DNA from: Larus michahellis
Taxonomy: Eukaryota > Chordata > Aves > Charadriiformes > Laridae
Assembly: GCF_964199755.1 (NCBI RefSeq)
Contig: NC_133903.1
Location: 52,443,239-52,507,238, forward strand
DNA: 64,000 nucleotides
Reading direction: 5' to 3'
This document shows, piece by piece, positions 12,601 through 24,900 of this stretch. Each line of letters opens with the position of its first letter. Within the stretch, counting starts at the first letter, position 1. The notes under the pieces were generated by a model. The model was not told the DNA's origin. It saw only the letters and a program-made list of their open reading frames with translations, and made no database searches. The position numbers were made by a program, and so were the translations under genes.

Positions 12601-13172
12601 CAGGCACAATTTGACCTGAAATCTGGCAGTTGCCTTGGGTGCTCACTGGGCTCTTCAGCCATCAAGGTAGAAGAACCAGGAGCTGGAAATCTGGGGACCG
12701 CTAACACCTCTGCAGGGACTCGCTGGGTCGCTTTCAACAAAATCTCTCCCTCTAGGAGAGAACTTGGGGAGGAACAACTATATTCACCTGATAGCAGGAG
12801 AAACAGGAGCATGGTAAAGTAATTTAGCAATACTGTGATGACCACAGAGTTTGCAAGTCCCCAGTTACAGCCTAGACTCTGTCCCACCTTCAGAGATAAA
12901 CATAAAGTGTCTACATGACGTGAAAAGAAAGGGAAAAAATGAATCCAGGCTGGAAATCAGCCTGATTTACCTGCTCCTCATGGAGGTATTAGGGACTGCA
13001 AGAGTTGATTTTGTCCTGGGAAAGCTGCATGTGGCAATTAAAACTTACCTGAAATACTCTTTTGGGAGCGTCCTAAGCCATGTTGACTAGATCCCGCACA
13101 CATCACAGCAGCGATGTCTTCAAGCAGGGAGGTGTAGAAAACACGGCTTCTCCGTGTTTATTGAGTTTCTTT

Positions 13173-13199
13173 TTTTCACCAGCAAACTGCTGGTGAAAA
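13173..13199. repeat. Perfect 12-base inverted repeat with 3-base loop
   Basis: Left arm TTTTCACCAGCA (13173-13184), loop AAC, right arm TGCTGGTGAAAA (13188-13199). A smaller hairpin with six-base arms (ACACGG, CCGTGT) lies just upstream at 13141-13157. Neither has an obvious T-run after it or a coding context. Function unknown. Confidence 0.85.
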
Positions 13200-15304
13200 T
13201 ATAATACGGGGTGTAGTAAAGCCCATTGCGACAAGTGTCTTAACCGGAGAAATGTGCTAGAGCAGCGCAAGCAGCGCTGAACGTGCACGCATCGTGCCCA
13301 CAGCTTTCCCAAGTTTCCATACATGGGTTATTAATCTAAACTCACGCAGAAAGTGGAAGTTAGAGACACCAGTTAAAGATAACACCAAAATTTAATGCAT
13401 ACCAAAATGAGACAATAAAAGCTTCAGCAGAGTATTTTTTATAACCCTCCATGTCATAATAAATCATTAGTTGGTTGAATCAAAGCATAAAATCACAAGG
13501 ACAAGAAAATATTCTGTCCTTTATGGGAGGCTTCTAAGCCTAGAGGGTCAATATTCAACCACTACTGAAATCATACTTCAGTTAGACTATCCTGCTTGAA
13601 GACTGTCAGCTCGCTTCCTCTCTTCCTACAAAAAAACCCCCAAATATCCAAGCCCAGGCACTGCGACTTCAAAAAATCTGGGCTTTTGTGAACTGGGAAC
13701 AACAGTCCAAATTCAGGTTGCTACACTTGGCTCTGCTTGCCGTAGCAGTGGATGGACACACCATGGCTACGTGTCAGAGCGCTTCCTCCAGCCTGATGGT
13801 TGGGAAAGGCGGTCAAATTTGCAAAAGCCACTCAACTCATCTGAGAAGGTTCCTTAATCAGATTACATCGATGCTTCTCGAGAAGGGCAGGCAACCGCAC
13901 TGCAGTATGTGTCCTCACAGGCATCCACGAACCATGATCACATCCTCTGCTGCACAGCTTCTATAGCGTCTCTTTAAAAAGCTTTGAAGAATATCATACT
14001 CACATAAGCAGTGACCTCTTTGACCATGACCCTAAATGAGCCTCTAGGCAAATTTCTATCACACAAAAGATACCACAGTTACACAGCGGATAACGGAAAT
14101 GTTTAGGGTTGGCAGCTCAATTATGAAGCCCCTAATGAATACAGAGCACTCTTCTTTTACATATGCAATGTGCTCTTCCTTTCTTAAAGCTGTCACAGAA
14201 ACCTTGTCAATAAGTGTGGAGGCGGCACGAGGGCTACAACTAAATGCACGTTCCATTGTTCAGATGTCAGAGAGCCTGAGTTGTTCTTACAAGAATTACA
14301 CTTAGACAACGTCAGTCTGAAAGAAGAGAAACTGGTGATACCAACCCATCATCACCAGCATTGCTAAAAACCCTCGGAAGAGTGTTTGACCTTGCAGATG
14401 TAAAAGACTCGCAACACTTATGAACAACTTTGCTCTGGTGAAATTGTTTTCCTGGAGCAAAGCTACTGCTGTTTATTTTACAGCACGTAAAACGTCTCCC
14501 CGACAAATGTCTTTGCAAAAATCATTAACCACCAACGGTGCTGTAGGAGGCACGTCCCTGGAACAAGCCAAGCCCAGGTCAGTCATGAAACGGTGCACAG
14601 TATTACGATATTACAAGTTCCTCGTTTGTTTGACCTGGATTGTGATGCAGGGCTCCAGGGACGATACGAAGGGCAAACCACTCACTTTGCTTTGGCTCTT
14701 TTCATAGCAAACTCTCTCCATCTCGGATGTCCTAACCTGAGTGGACTAGCAGTGCAGCCAGTCCACTAGCTTTCCATACCGGCTTTCATGGGATCAGACA
14801 GCTGAACCAGAGCCTGTCTGGGACAGAGGCAACTACTAAGGCCAGAAGACTTCAGGGGACGTGCAAAGACGTGACAGCCCCTCGTCAGGGTGCAGAAGGT
14901 CCAGCCTCTCCTGCAAGTGCAGCCATCTCTCCTGCCTTCCAGTATCTCCAAGCAGCTGCTTTCCAACTCCCCATCCCAGTAGCATCCCTCTGTCCTTCCC
15001 TCCCCCTTCCCAAGGAACCGGAGCACCAGTGTATCTGAGCGTAGCGGGGTGAATCCAATACTCTCAGGGTATCTATTCTACAGGAGGAAGCTCATCACTG
15101 CGGTAGGAGTACAACCGCTCTACAGTCTAACAATGCTTTGGTGTCACCAGACTGTTCTTCACAATTTGGTTTTCACTCCTTCAAGACAATTTCCAACACA
15201 ACAGACAATTTAAGTTAAATACAATAAATTGGGAAACTGGAGTAGTGAGGCACAGCGGCTTTAAATGTCACATTAGATACTGTTGTGCTCATTGAGATTT
15301 AGAC

Positions 15305-15310
15305 TTTAAT
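15305..15310 (-). promoter_or_regulatory. C8B: Candidate C8B polyadenylation signal
   Basis: ATTAAA on the minus strand, about 445 bases after the C8B stop. It is the best hexamer I see close to the stop; the next canonical AATAAA on this strand is near 14472-14477. Weak evidence, since transcripts are needed to place the real end. Confidence 0.25.
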
Positions 15311-15754
15311 ATGCTGTATTTTTCTCCACATGACACAGCTGTCTTCACAGAACCTGCATATTAGCGCGCATTCTGGTGCACGAAAGATCAAACAGGCTTT
15401 TCTTATCTCAAAGGAACTTTCAAAAACAAGACAGGGAAATTTAAAATCATGCAGCTACCAAACAGGGCAGGAGATAAAGCACGTCTCAGTTAGACCATTG
15501 CAATGAAGGCAGAGAAAAGTCAAAATCTTAAGAACAGTAAGCACATTCAATCCCATGGGACAACTGCGAAGCATGTCCAAAAGGCGTGATTCATAACACA
15601 CACCCAGCTCCCAATGTCTTCTGAAATGTTCCCGCTTCAATTCACTTGGATGAGACCCATCGGTGAGGCCAACTCAGTAAGCCAGCCAGGTGACATCTTC
15701 CCACTCCGTTTGCAAACTGCTCATCAGTTTTGTGTAAGCTGCTAACGATTCCCT

Positions 15755-15906
15755 CTAGCAAGGAACCGTCTCAGCATCTGGCCCTGAGCATGATGAACCA
15801 CCGTTTTGCGGGGCAGGGTTGTTGCACTGTCGTCTCCTTGTTCGTTGACCCCCTGAGCATGGCGACCAGCTGGCCCAGCAACCCCAGTTTCCATTAATAG
15901 CAGCAT
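15755..15906 (-). CDS. C8B: C8B last coding exon, C-terminal TSP1 and stop
   Basis: 152 bases, acceptor TTTTTTCCAG; the first two bases complete an Asp codon. It encodes [13 protein letters not shown], then [19 protein letters not shown] and ends in ETVPC and TAG at 15757-15755. WGCWASW is a WxxWxxW C-mannosylation motif. The length is the same as the last exon of C8A. Confidence 0.96.
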
Positions 15907-18900
15907 CTGGAAAAAAAACACCACCGAAGCCAGAAAGGACTGTCAGATTAAAGCAGCTCTTTCCGTGGGAAGACCTGTCAGCTTCCACGAATCGTATTTA
16001 AATACAAACAGCTCTGCCCTGTCCGCACCACTAAGAACACACTCGAGTCATTAACAAAGAGTGATTGTTTTAAAGATGTTAATTCTCCGTTCGGAATTTC
16101 TGGTGTTTGTTCAAACTACACTTTATACAGAAAGGTCAAGGAAAAAATAAAGAAATCCATTAGCTTTATATTTGCTCGTGGGGTGTTTCTCTCTCTCTGA
16201 CATAGTCTAAGGCCAGGTAAGAAAAAGAGCAACTAAACTCCTGTCAGCCACGTTTTGAGGTGCTAGGGGAAATGTTAGCATGTTCTTCTTCAATGAACAA
16301 CAGCTTGAATATTCAGCTCTCTATCCACTGCTTTTCCTATTACACTGTTTCTTCTGGACCCTGAGCATGTGAGTGACATAAACTCAAAACCCTGAGACTC
16401 GCAGAGCCAAACACGGAGGCAATACATAAAAGGAGGAAAGGGGAGTGAGAAAGGAAGTTACACGCTGACAACTGGATGGATGTGAGTCTTTGGGAGGGTC
16501 GGATGCGATTACACGTGTGGTAAGCAGACTGGAACAAGGTGTAAGTGACTCCACGGATTAAGGCTCCCTGGGCTTCCTTAGAAACACGTACAAAACTGAC
16601 CCTCCGCTTGGCAAAATCTTGGTTTAAAAATGCATTTCAGCCTGGCTTAGTTAGGACACAGTCATGCAGAATGAGAACTAGATAAAAGACTGTAAACAAA
16701 GCGCAATGATAAACGCAGTGCGTCAAACTGTGGGATGGTGCCAGACCTCTGGGTGCCTGAGATCTGGTATTGTTTAGCATCTAAATTAATGAGCTGGAAG
16801 AAGTAAACAAAATGATTAAATTCACGGATCACCCTAAACTAGAAGGAGTTAAGAGCATCAGCCAGGAGACAGCAGCAATCCAAAGTGACCAAGAAGCACT
16901 AGTAAATGCTTCAAAACAACGTAATAAGATTTTAAGATTAAAATGCATGGTAGTATATCTGGGGGAATGCCGTTTGCAACATACTGGCTGTACCAAAGGG
17001 AAAAACTTAGGGAACAGAGCCGCTGGAGGAGACCTGAGGCCTGTCATGGATTGTAAAATTAGGTAGTTCGTATTTTGATATCATTGCAAGGTGCATTTAT
17101 GCAGCTTTGAACCGCAAAAGTAAAGCCACCTCCTTGTGAGTGCACAGAAATTCAGAAGAGGGCAGGCAAAGTGCATCTGTCCCTTTGCAGGACCCTAATC
17201 CCTTCTGCACTGGGCCGGGCAGAGTGGGGACAGCCAGCGCTGGGCGTCACTCCCCATCCATCATCTGCCATCCCCGGACACTCCGAAATCCTGTTGGGAC
17301 CGTCTCCTCAGACTTGGGGTCCCTCTTACCTTTCCTCTTGCTGATCTCGCAGGCAGTGCCCCTGTAGCCAAGGGGACACAGGCATTTACACTCAGACCCT
17401 GAAAGTAAGCAGAGAAGGTGGGATTAGAGACTTCAAGTCACATTTCCCCGCGGACACCCGTTTCTTCTCAGCGCTTCATCTTCTGTGAGGGAGGGACAGC
17501 GGGTGAAATGATATCAGCGTTTTTCTCCGATGGTGAAAGTATGAAATAGCAATAAAGCAGGGGGGCTGTGACTACCCCGCCGCCCCTTTCGCCTCCCCCA
17601 GCCATTTGCTCCTGCTGCGGCACGGCGCCTCGACCCCAGCCATGCCGATGCAGAAATTCGGCAACCCAAGGTACCACCAGTCCCCCTGCTCCCCTCCAAG
17701 AAAGGTATCTTGGTCGAGCAGGGAGGGAGGAAACTGCAGCCTCAGGAATGAGCACCCGAGACCGGAGCATCCCAGATTGGCTTGGTGGCAAAGGAAAAGT
17801 CCACGTAACCCCACGCCGGCTGCCCGGTGAGCATCCCATGGCACGACCCCGCAGAAGAGCTCCCACTTTGGAAAATAACAGTCATTTAAAACCTCTTGTG
17901 GAGAAATTCCTAAATGAAACGCTAACCTGAGTCAGCACCTAAAAAGTTATTTAAACAAGAGCAATCACGAGACGAATCCTTTAAGTGCTACAATCAACTA
18001 GCTGGTACCTGAAGCGCTGGTTTCGGCATTAGATACATTTAGATGATAACGATTCTCATCAGGACTTCTGCAGATGCAGATTGGAATTATGCACTCAACA
18101 AAATGGTCCCTTTGTTAGAAGCTCTCATCACATCATATACCTCTGTTTAGGCAGTGCGGCTTTTCATTCAATTTGATTATTTTTCCCCTTCATTTTTAAA
18201 TCACAGCCTGCTTACAAAGGAGGACAGCTTCTATTAGAAATGGGGGGAGGTGGTGGCGATAACTGTGCTTGGCACTTATACGGTGCTTTTCATCTTCAAA
18301 ACACTTTTTACAAACACTAATTAATGCTGAGACAGTAGTCAGTTCTCTAGGAGGATGGAAGTAATCTTAAAAGCAAAGGAGGGGACTTAAAGATGTCAAG
18401 GGTTTTTTTTTAATGCATAATTGAGACGGAACAAATTCCTCCACAAAACTGACGCAGATGCTCACTCCCATTAACGGGGCTCATCCCTTGACTTTGCTGT
18501 CTTTACTCACCGGCGGCACTCTACAAGTAGACCAACTTTAAAAAAAAATATTTAATCACCTGAAAGAGAAATGACAGAAGAAACTAAAGAGCAGATTACT
18601 CGCCGCGCTTCCTCGCTCCCCACAAATTCCCAGCTCATTTCTTAGAGGGTAAAGAAGAGATGCAAAATCCCTCTACCTTGCAGAAAGGGGATGCCGTTGC
18701 CGTGGCACGGAGCACAGCGACAAGAACTGGTCTCCATCTGGAACTCATCGAGAGCCCGTCGCAGATTTTCCTTTATTGTGATTGCATTAGCAAAGTCAGT
18801 TGGAGTCACCAGCTGATAGAGCGGCTCTGCCTACAGGGAGGGAAGAAACCGCATTTGTTTCCAAGTTTGGGATGGTGCGAGTGTCGCAGGGCTCGGTGGG

Positions 18901-21900
18901 AGCACAGCTGGAGAGGGAAATGAAGACCTTGTGGCACGGGCTCCAGGTTTCCCATTAGTGTTTCCTTAAACCTCATGAACAACAAGGCAGCGATGTCAGG
19001 ACTACTTACAGGGATCCTCTCCCTGCTTTACAACACCAAAGAAAATGCATAATAAAATACAACAGCCGTACCGTTAGCTGGCAAAGGGGCAAAGTTCCAC
19101 AGAAGTTTCATTAAATCCTTTCTCATCCATTTTCCAAATTTTGACATTTTTAGACCAGATTTGCTCAAACTTACCTTTCCTGAGTGCGCTCTCACTCTGA
19201 TTTAAAAAGGGCCCCCCCCCCAAAACCCCCCCCCCCCACAAAAATCTCCTTCGTTCCTCGTACAGCCACACAGCGCAGCCACAGGCATTCACATCCGCAC
19301 CTTCACCTTAACCACTTCTGCACTTCAAGGCTGACCTCTCTCCTTATGAAACCAAGGTAAGGGTTTCCACTGCCTTCAGAAGGGGGAGGACTGTGACCTT
19401 CACCCGCAGGTGGGGTCGGTGGGAGAAGATAAGGGGGTGCACAGCACGGTGAACGGGCAGTAGGGGCCGAGGAGACTTGGACTCGCTCATTTATTTTTTT
19501 TCCTGAGAGCAAGAGAAAGTTAAAGAGCGGTCTCAACGTTGCCAGTCACCCGCTAACGCCGTCGGGATGACATTGGCACGTGTCACCAGAGGATCCATCC
19601 CAAATTCCCGTCCTTGCTATAGAGATGCCTGCCGCATAGGCCACGGCAAGGCAGTAAGCATGAAAGATCACCCTACTGCTATCACAGGCTCAAGCTACAA
19701 GAAATAGAAGAATGTTTCAATAAAAAATGCTCATTTCCTGCCGCTGTACATTCACTCTTCATCAATTATCTGTGATCCATACTTTGCTTTTTGAATTCAG
19801 ATCATACAAATGAGGAAATACACTAAGAGTGACCTGCCAAGTCCCTTCAGCAGATGATTTATGAACTGATTTGCTTTAGTTTTCCCTAACTAAGCATTCC
19901 TGGGCTGACATTTAGTCACACTCTGCCGGTACTTTTGATCTCCAAGCCCCACGGGGATATTGGTATGGAAATGAAGGATTGTAGATACCAAATCTGCATT
20001 ACAGCCGTCGGAGGTTTTTCACTGGGCAGCCTGGTCACTGATGCCAGGCAAGACAAAGAAACGTCGCCATTTCATGTGGGAGAGTTTTCTGCCCGTGGGA
20101 TCCAGCACAGGAGGTTGCATTGATGTTGTCTCCTGCCCAGAGACCTCCCAGAGCATTTCTGGAAGGTCTGTCCATACCAGGGGCTTGGGAACGTCACCTC
20201 CACTGCAGCAAGCGCCGGACAGGCACTGGCTGTATTTCCAAATTACCCATTTTTGCTTTGATTCATATTTTTTAGAATTCCCCTCTTTTTTTTTTTTTTC
20301 TTTTGAAGTGAAAAGTCAGAATTATCGATGAGAAGCAAACACCTTTTACAAATATAAATATTTTGGCCTAAAATTAAATTTTACACTGAAAACCAATTAC
20401 ACAATAATAAAATTATTGTATGTACTTCCAAATTACCAATTTTTGCTCCGCTTCTTATTTTTTAAATTCCCCTCTTTTTTTTTTTTGAAGTGAAAAGTCA
20501 GAATTTTCGATGAGAAGCAAAAACCTTTTACAAATATATTTTTGCCTGAAATTAAATTTGACAACCGAAGACAACTACACAATAATAAAATTAACTTCCA
20601 CCGCTACCAGTCCAAACTCCTGGTTAAAAGGATGTTCTCTTGCACCTTCGTACTATTCACTCAGAGTGAACTTATTTTGACGTTAAAAATGATCAGGCAG
20701 AATTGCTACATACTTCTGCTCGCTTTTTACTTTTACAGCGCCTAGCATTTCTAAAACTCTTCCGGATCAAAAAACCTTGACTCTTCAAAACCTAACTCAT
20801 ATTTTTAAGGCTTAGCTCTGCTGCACAAACACCCAGGCATATACGGTGAACTACTTGACCTTCTGAACCAGAGAGAATTGGAGCTAAATAGACACCGGTG
20901 CTCACAGAAGACAGGAGAAATTTCAGGGGGAAAAAAGTCCTTAAAAAAATATATGCTGCCAGATACCTTTTTGATAGGTGATACATCGGTAGAACAGAAA
21001 GTGGAGAGTCTGACCTGCTTGGCAGGCAGCAAGCGACCACATCTGCACAGCCAAGTTAGGAGGATTAAAGCTGTTGAATTCATGCCAGCCCAACCACAGC
21101 ACCCTTCCTAACGCACCGCACCGCACCTTTGATTTTCCGAATACCCAGTCTTTGAGAAACCACCTTGCAAAATACAGGTCTATCACTGGCCCTAGAAATT
21201 TCCCTTTTTTTTTTTTTTTCCTTTTAAATCCCGTTTATTTAAACACAGAGTTCTCCAAGGCGCCCGGCTAAGTGAGGCTGAAGGAAGCGATGGCTACAGT
21301 ACCTTTAGCTTTATGATTTCAGGGTTGTACTGTACAGCGTCCCCCCACTCCTGCATGAGCGCAGCCGTCGGCAGGTCTTTGTAAGCCAACGTGGTAATGT
21401 GTTCGCTCGCTCCGCCACGAACAAGGGCGATGAAATCTTCCACATACTGTTTTTTGGCGGTGCTGTCTGCAAAAACGCATTCAGAAAGCGGCCAGCTCTG
21501 CTCAGGTATGTCTTTGTGGATTGCAGACGAGACACAAGCTCACAGCAAAACCCCCCTGTGTATGACCCATCCCACTGAGAGGAGAAAGGAAAAAGGGCAC
21601 AATGTTTCACACCAGAATCATAGAAATTACAGAAGGGTTTGGGTTGGAAGGGACCTTAAGGATCATCTAGTTCCAACCCCGCTGCCCTGGGCAGGGACAC
21701 CTTCCACCAGACCAGGCTGCTCAAAGCCCCATCCAACCTGGCCTTGAACCCCTCCAGGGATGGGGCAGCCACAGCTTCTCTGGGCAACCTGGGCCAGGGG
21801 CTCACCACCCTCAGAGGGAAAAATTTCCTCCTAATAAAGGAAACCTGTGCCCCTGCTGCTCTCTTGCACCAATACCCCCACCCTACTCTCCTGCACCCTG

Positions 21901-24900
21901 TATCTTTCCCCGTAAATTTCCTCCCTATGGTTATAAGCTCGCAGGTCCTTCCACAGCCCAATGCTCCTCACCACCATGAATATTACCTGTTCTCCTTCGC
22001 AGATCTTCAGGTCCACCCTCCTCCCACTGCAGCAGCCCCAGCTTCCCATGTGTCCCCTGAGGCTCCCACATCACCATTACCTCCCTGCTTTCCCCATTTG
22101 GCTTTTTTCGGGTGCAAAAACCAGCTCTGCTGAGAGGTGGGTGGACTGGTAACATAGCACCAGCCAGGTGGATAATGGTTGATCAGCCCGTGCTTTTCCC
22201 TGGGACACTGAGTCGATATTTCTGCTCTACCCAGCAAAGAAAACCTTGCAAAAAAACCCCAAATTTTGAGACACCTCCACCTCTGTTAAGCTTGGCTGGG
22301 GTTAGGCAGCAGACTCAAGAGCGGCTGTGAAGGCGTGGAGAAATCTTTCAGGCAGGCAAGATCAAAAAAATCTTCTTTTCACTACGACAAAGGCTAGAAA
22401 TGAAATGGCAGAAGTGTTTCATGCTTACCTCCAATCTCTTTTAAAAGGGATTTACAGCCAGCTACAGTTATTCCAAGCTTCAGATAGACAGCACGAATAT
22501 TTCCACCAATGCTAAAGCCATGCTGTGCACATTTCTGGACATCACTCAGAGAATAACCTTAAATGCACACCAAAAAAAAGTAGCATTTTAATACAACTGC
22601 TCAATGTTTTATGTCCATATACACAGAAAATGTGAGTTGATAAATATTTTTCCTTCGGGAAAAAAAGAAGATGAGATGAAGAAGCCTTTTTTTTTTTTTT
22701 ACATTTAACAGAACCATATGAAATGAAATGAAATCTCTACATTTTACAGAACTCTGAAACCAAGAGCAAATGCAAGGTAAATGCTGGAAGAGGCTTTCAA
22801 TGACCAGCTCTGCTGTACTGGGTTATGCAGAGCTGTCAATGGGTGGGAGACTGGTCTGTGACTTAACACCAAACATCTTGGATGACCAACCACCCATCTC
22901 CATCATCAGGAGAGGGGCTTTTTAAGAGTAACAGGTGAAGTGGCTTTTCCTCCCTTTGCTAGCTCACATCTCCAACTCTTTGCTGCCAGAAGAGCCTTAA
23001 TTGTTTCATGGAAGTTTCTCCACGAAGCTCTACTATAACTTTTTTCCGGGCATATAAGAATTTGCCCTAAAAACCTGTAAATCCATCATATCTTCTTCCC
23101 CAAAGTCCTCCGCCAAACTCTTTGCTGTCCCGACACTCATTTAAGCAGTTATCATGGTGAAACGCCAGATAGAACATCCAAGTATCTCTTTTTCTGCTTT
23201 TTTGTTGTAATCCCCCACTGTTCCCCGTTACTTGAGCTCACAACGCAAGTATCACTGTATGGCTGTCCTGTTCTTACGGCTCTCCTCATACATCCAATAT
23301 TGGCTGGCCAGTTTCTAGATCAGGAAAGAGGATGCAGCGAGTTTTGGGTTGACGCAGGATGGTCCCTATTAATGCTCATAGTCCATATGCACCCGAAGGC
23401 AGGAACCACTATTTTATGACATAAGGACATACAGCACAATCCAGATCTCTCTCCTGCCACACGACTTTCCCGCAGAAAGTATCAAATCATGACCCACAGA
23501 CACATCTGGCGTATCGGATCATGTGTGAAAGCAGTGGAAGTACCAACCAAGGTGACACGGCATGTGATACTGGATCTGCAAAAGACGACTTGATTTCCAG
23601 CACAGACAATAGAAACACGATGACGGATCTGAAGGGACAAACCTGAATTCTCAGACTGGACTTACCAAACCCCGGTGAGAACTTACAGCCCAGCTCAGCA
23701 CTGGGGAGCGTGTGAAAATGCCAGTACTACTGCAGGATCCTGACCTCAGTCAGCAGACGCCGTCAGGTAGCACTTTGATGCAAAAAAATAATACCCTTCA
23801 GCGCAAACAAACGTGGCCTGTGGCGGGCCCAGACCAACGGCTGAGAAATTGGGCGGTGCTAATGTTTTGAATATCTGAAATCCGAATCTAAATTCTGTCC
23901 CTCCGGGCTGTACCTGACTAAAGGATAAGCGATTTCCTAGGCAGCAGAAGAGCAAACGGCCTGAGTGTCACAGACGGCAGCGTCCACTAAATGCTTTCGC
24001 AAATAGACAGCGAAGGCAGTTACTCACTCCCATGCCAATGAATAAATAAGAGAGTGCAGCTATTGATTAATGTCACACGGCTGGCTCTATCCTACACAAC
24101 AATCATCATTTCTCGCAAAAAAAGAAGCCAGAGTCAAAGAGCAAGAGCAATGTCAGGCACAAGAGTCACCCAGCAAATTATTTACTGTTTCCTACATGCT
24201 GGAAAAGCTCTTGAGGCTAAAGGTGTTTCAAAACTGTCATTTGAAAGGCAATGGAAAAAGAACTCAGGTGAAGGTTTTCAAAGCTAACAAAAGCGTTAAG
24301 CTACACGACTCTCATTCATCTCAACATCTTGTCGGCCTCCAAAACGTATCGTCTAAGAGACTTGCTACAGGGCCCTTTTTATGAACTGGCAGCACCCACA
24401 GCTTGAGAGCTAGATGAAGCCCCCGATGCTGAACACGCTTTGAAAACCAGGCTCTTTATTCACTGCCATAAAGCGCTCCTACTCCCATATTTCCTGCAGG
24501 CTTTCTTTGAGACGCCGCCGATTCCTCCTTCCACCATCTCTCGTTTCTGGCCTCAGACCTGAACCATCACGGGGTGCCCGCAGAGGGGTTTGCCCACCAA
24601 AAAGCTGGTCCCGAAGCTTTTTCGCAACCATCAGATGCGCGTACCTGCCTTTTGGAGCTCGTCGCTGTTCACGACCAAAGTATACTCGTAGATGCCACCG
24701 ACGGTAGCCTCCGTGATGTAATGGGTGCCGTAGTCTCTGTAGAGCTCTCGGTACTCCCCGTAGCTGTACTCCGACGGGAGCTGATGGAGTCTCTGCAGGA
24801 ACTCGTAATGCAGCATCAGCGCTCGGGGCTTCAGTTTATAAATGGCAACAGCCAGCTCAGAACGGGCGTGAATAAATTTGCTGGACTACACGAAATGCGG

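Larger units (their letters stand above)
9316..15754. other. Spacer between the convergent C8A and C8B genes
   Basis: About 6.4 kb containing both 3' UTRs. No further gene is supported. It holds a short (AAAT)n run near 9953, a CpG-richer patch at about 11380-11640, a (CAAAC)n-like run near 11668-11692, and two hairpins at 13141-13157 and 13173-13199. Confidence 0.75.

Noticed and set aside
12492-12887. Minus-strand frame of 131 codons in the C8A-C8B spacer
   Set aside because: No start context, splice partner or recognisable domain; composition typical of noncoding sequence.
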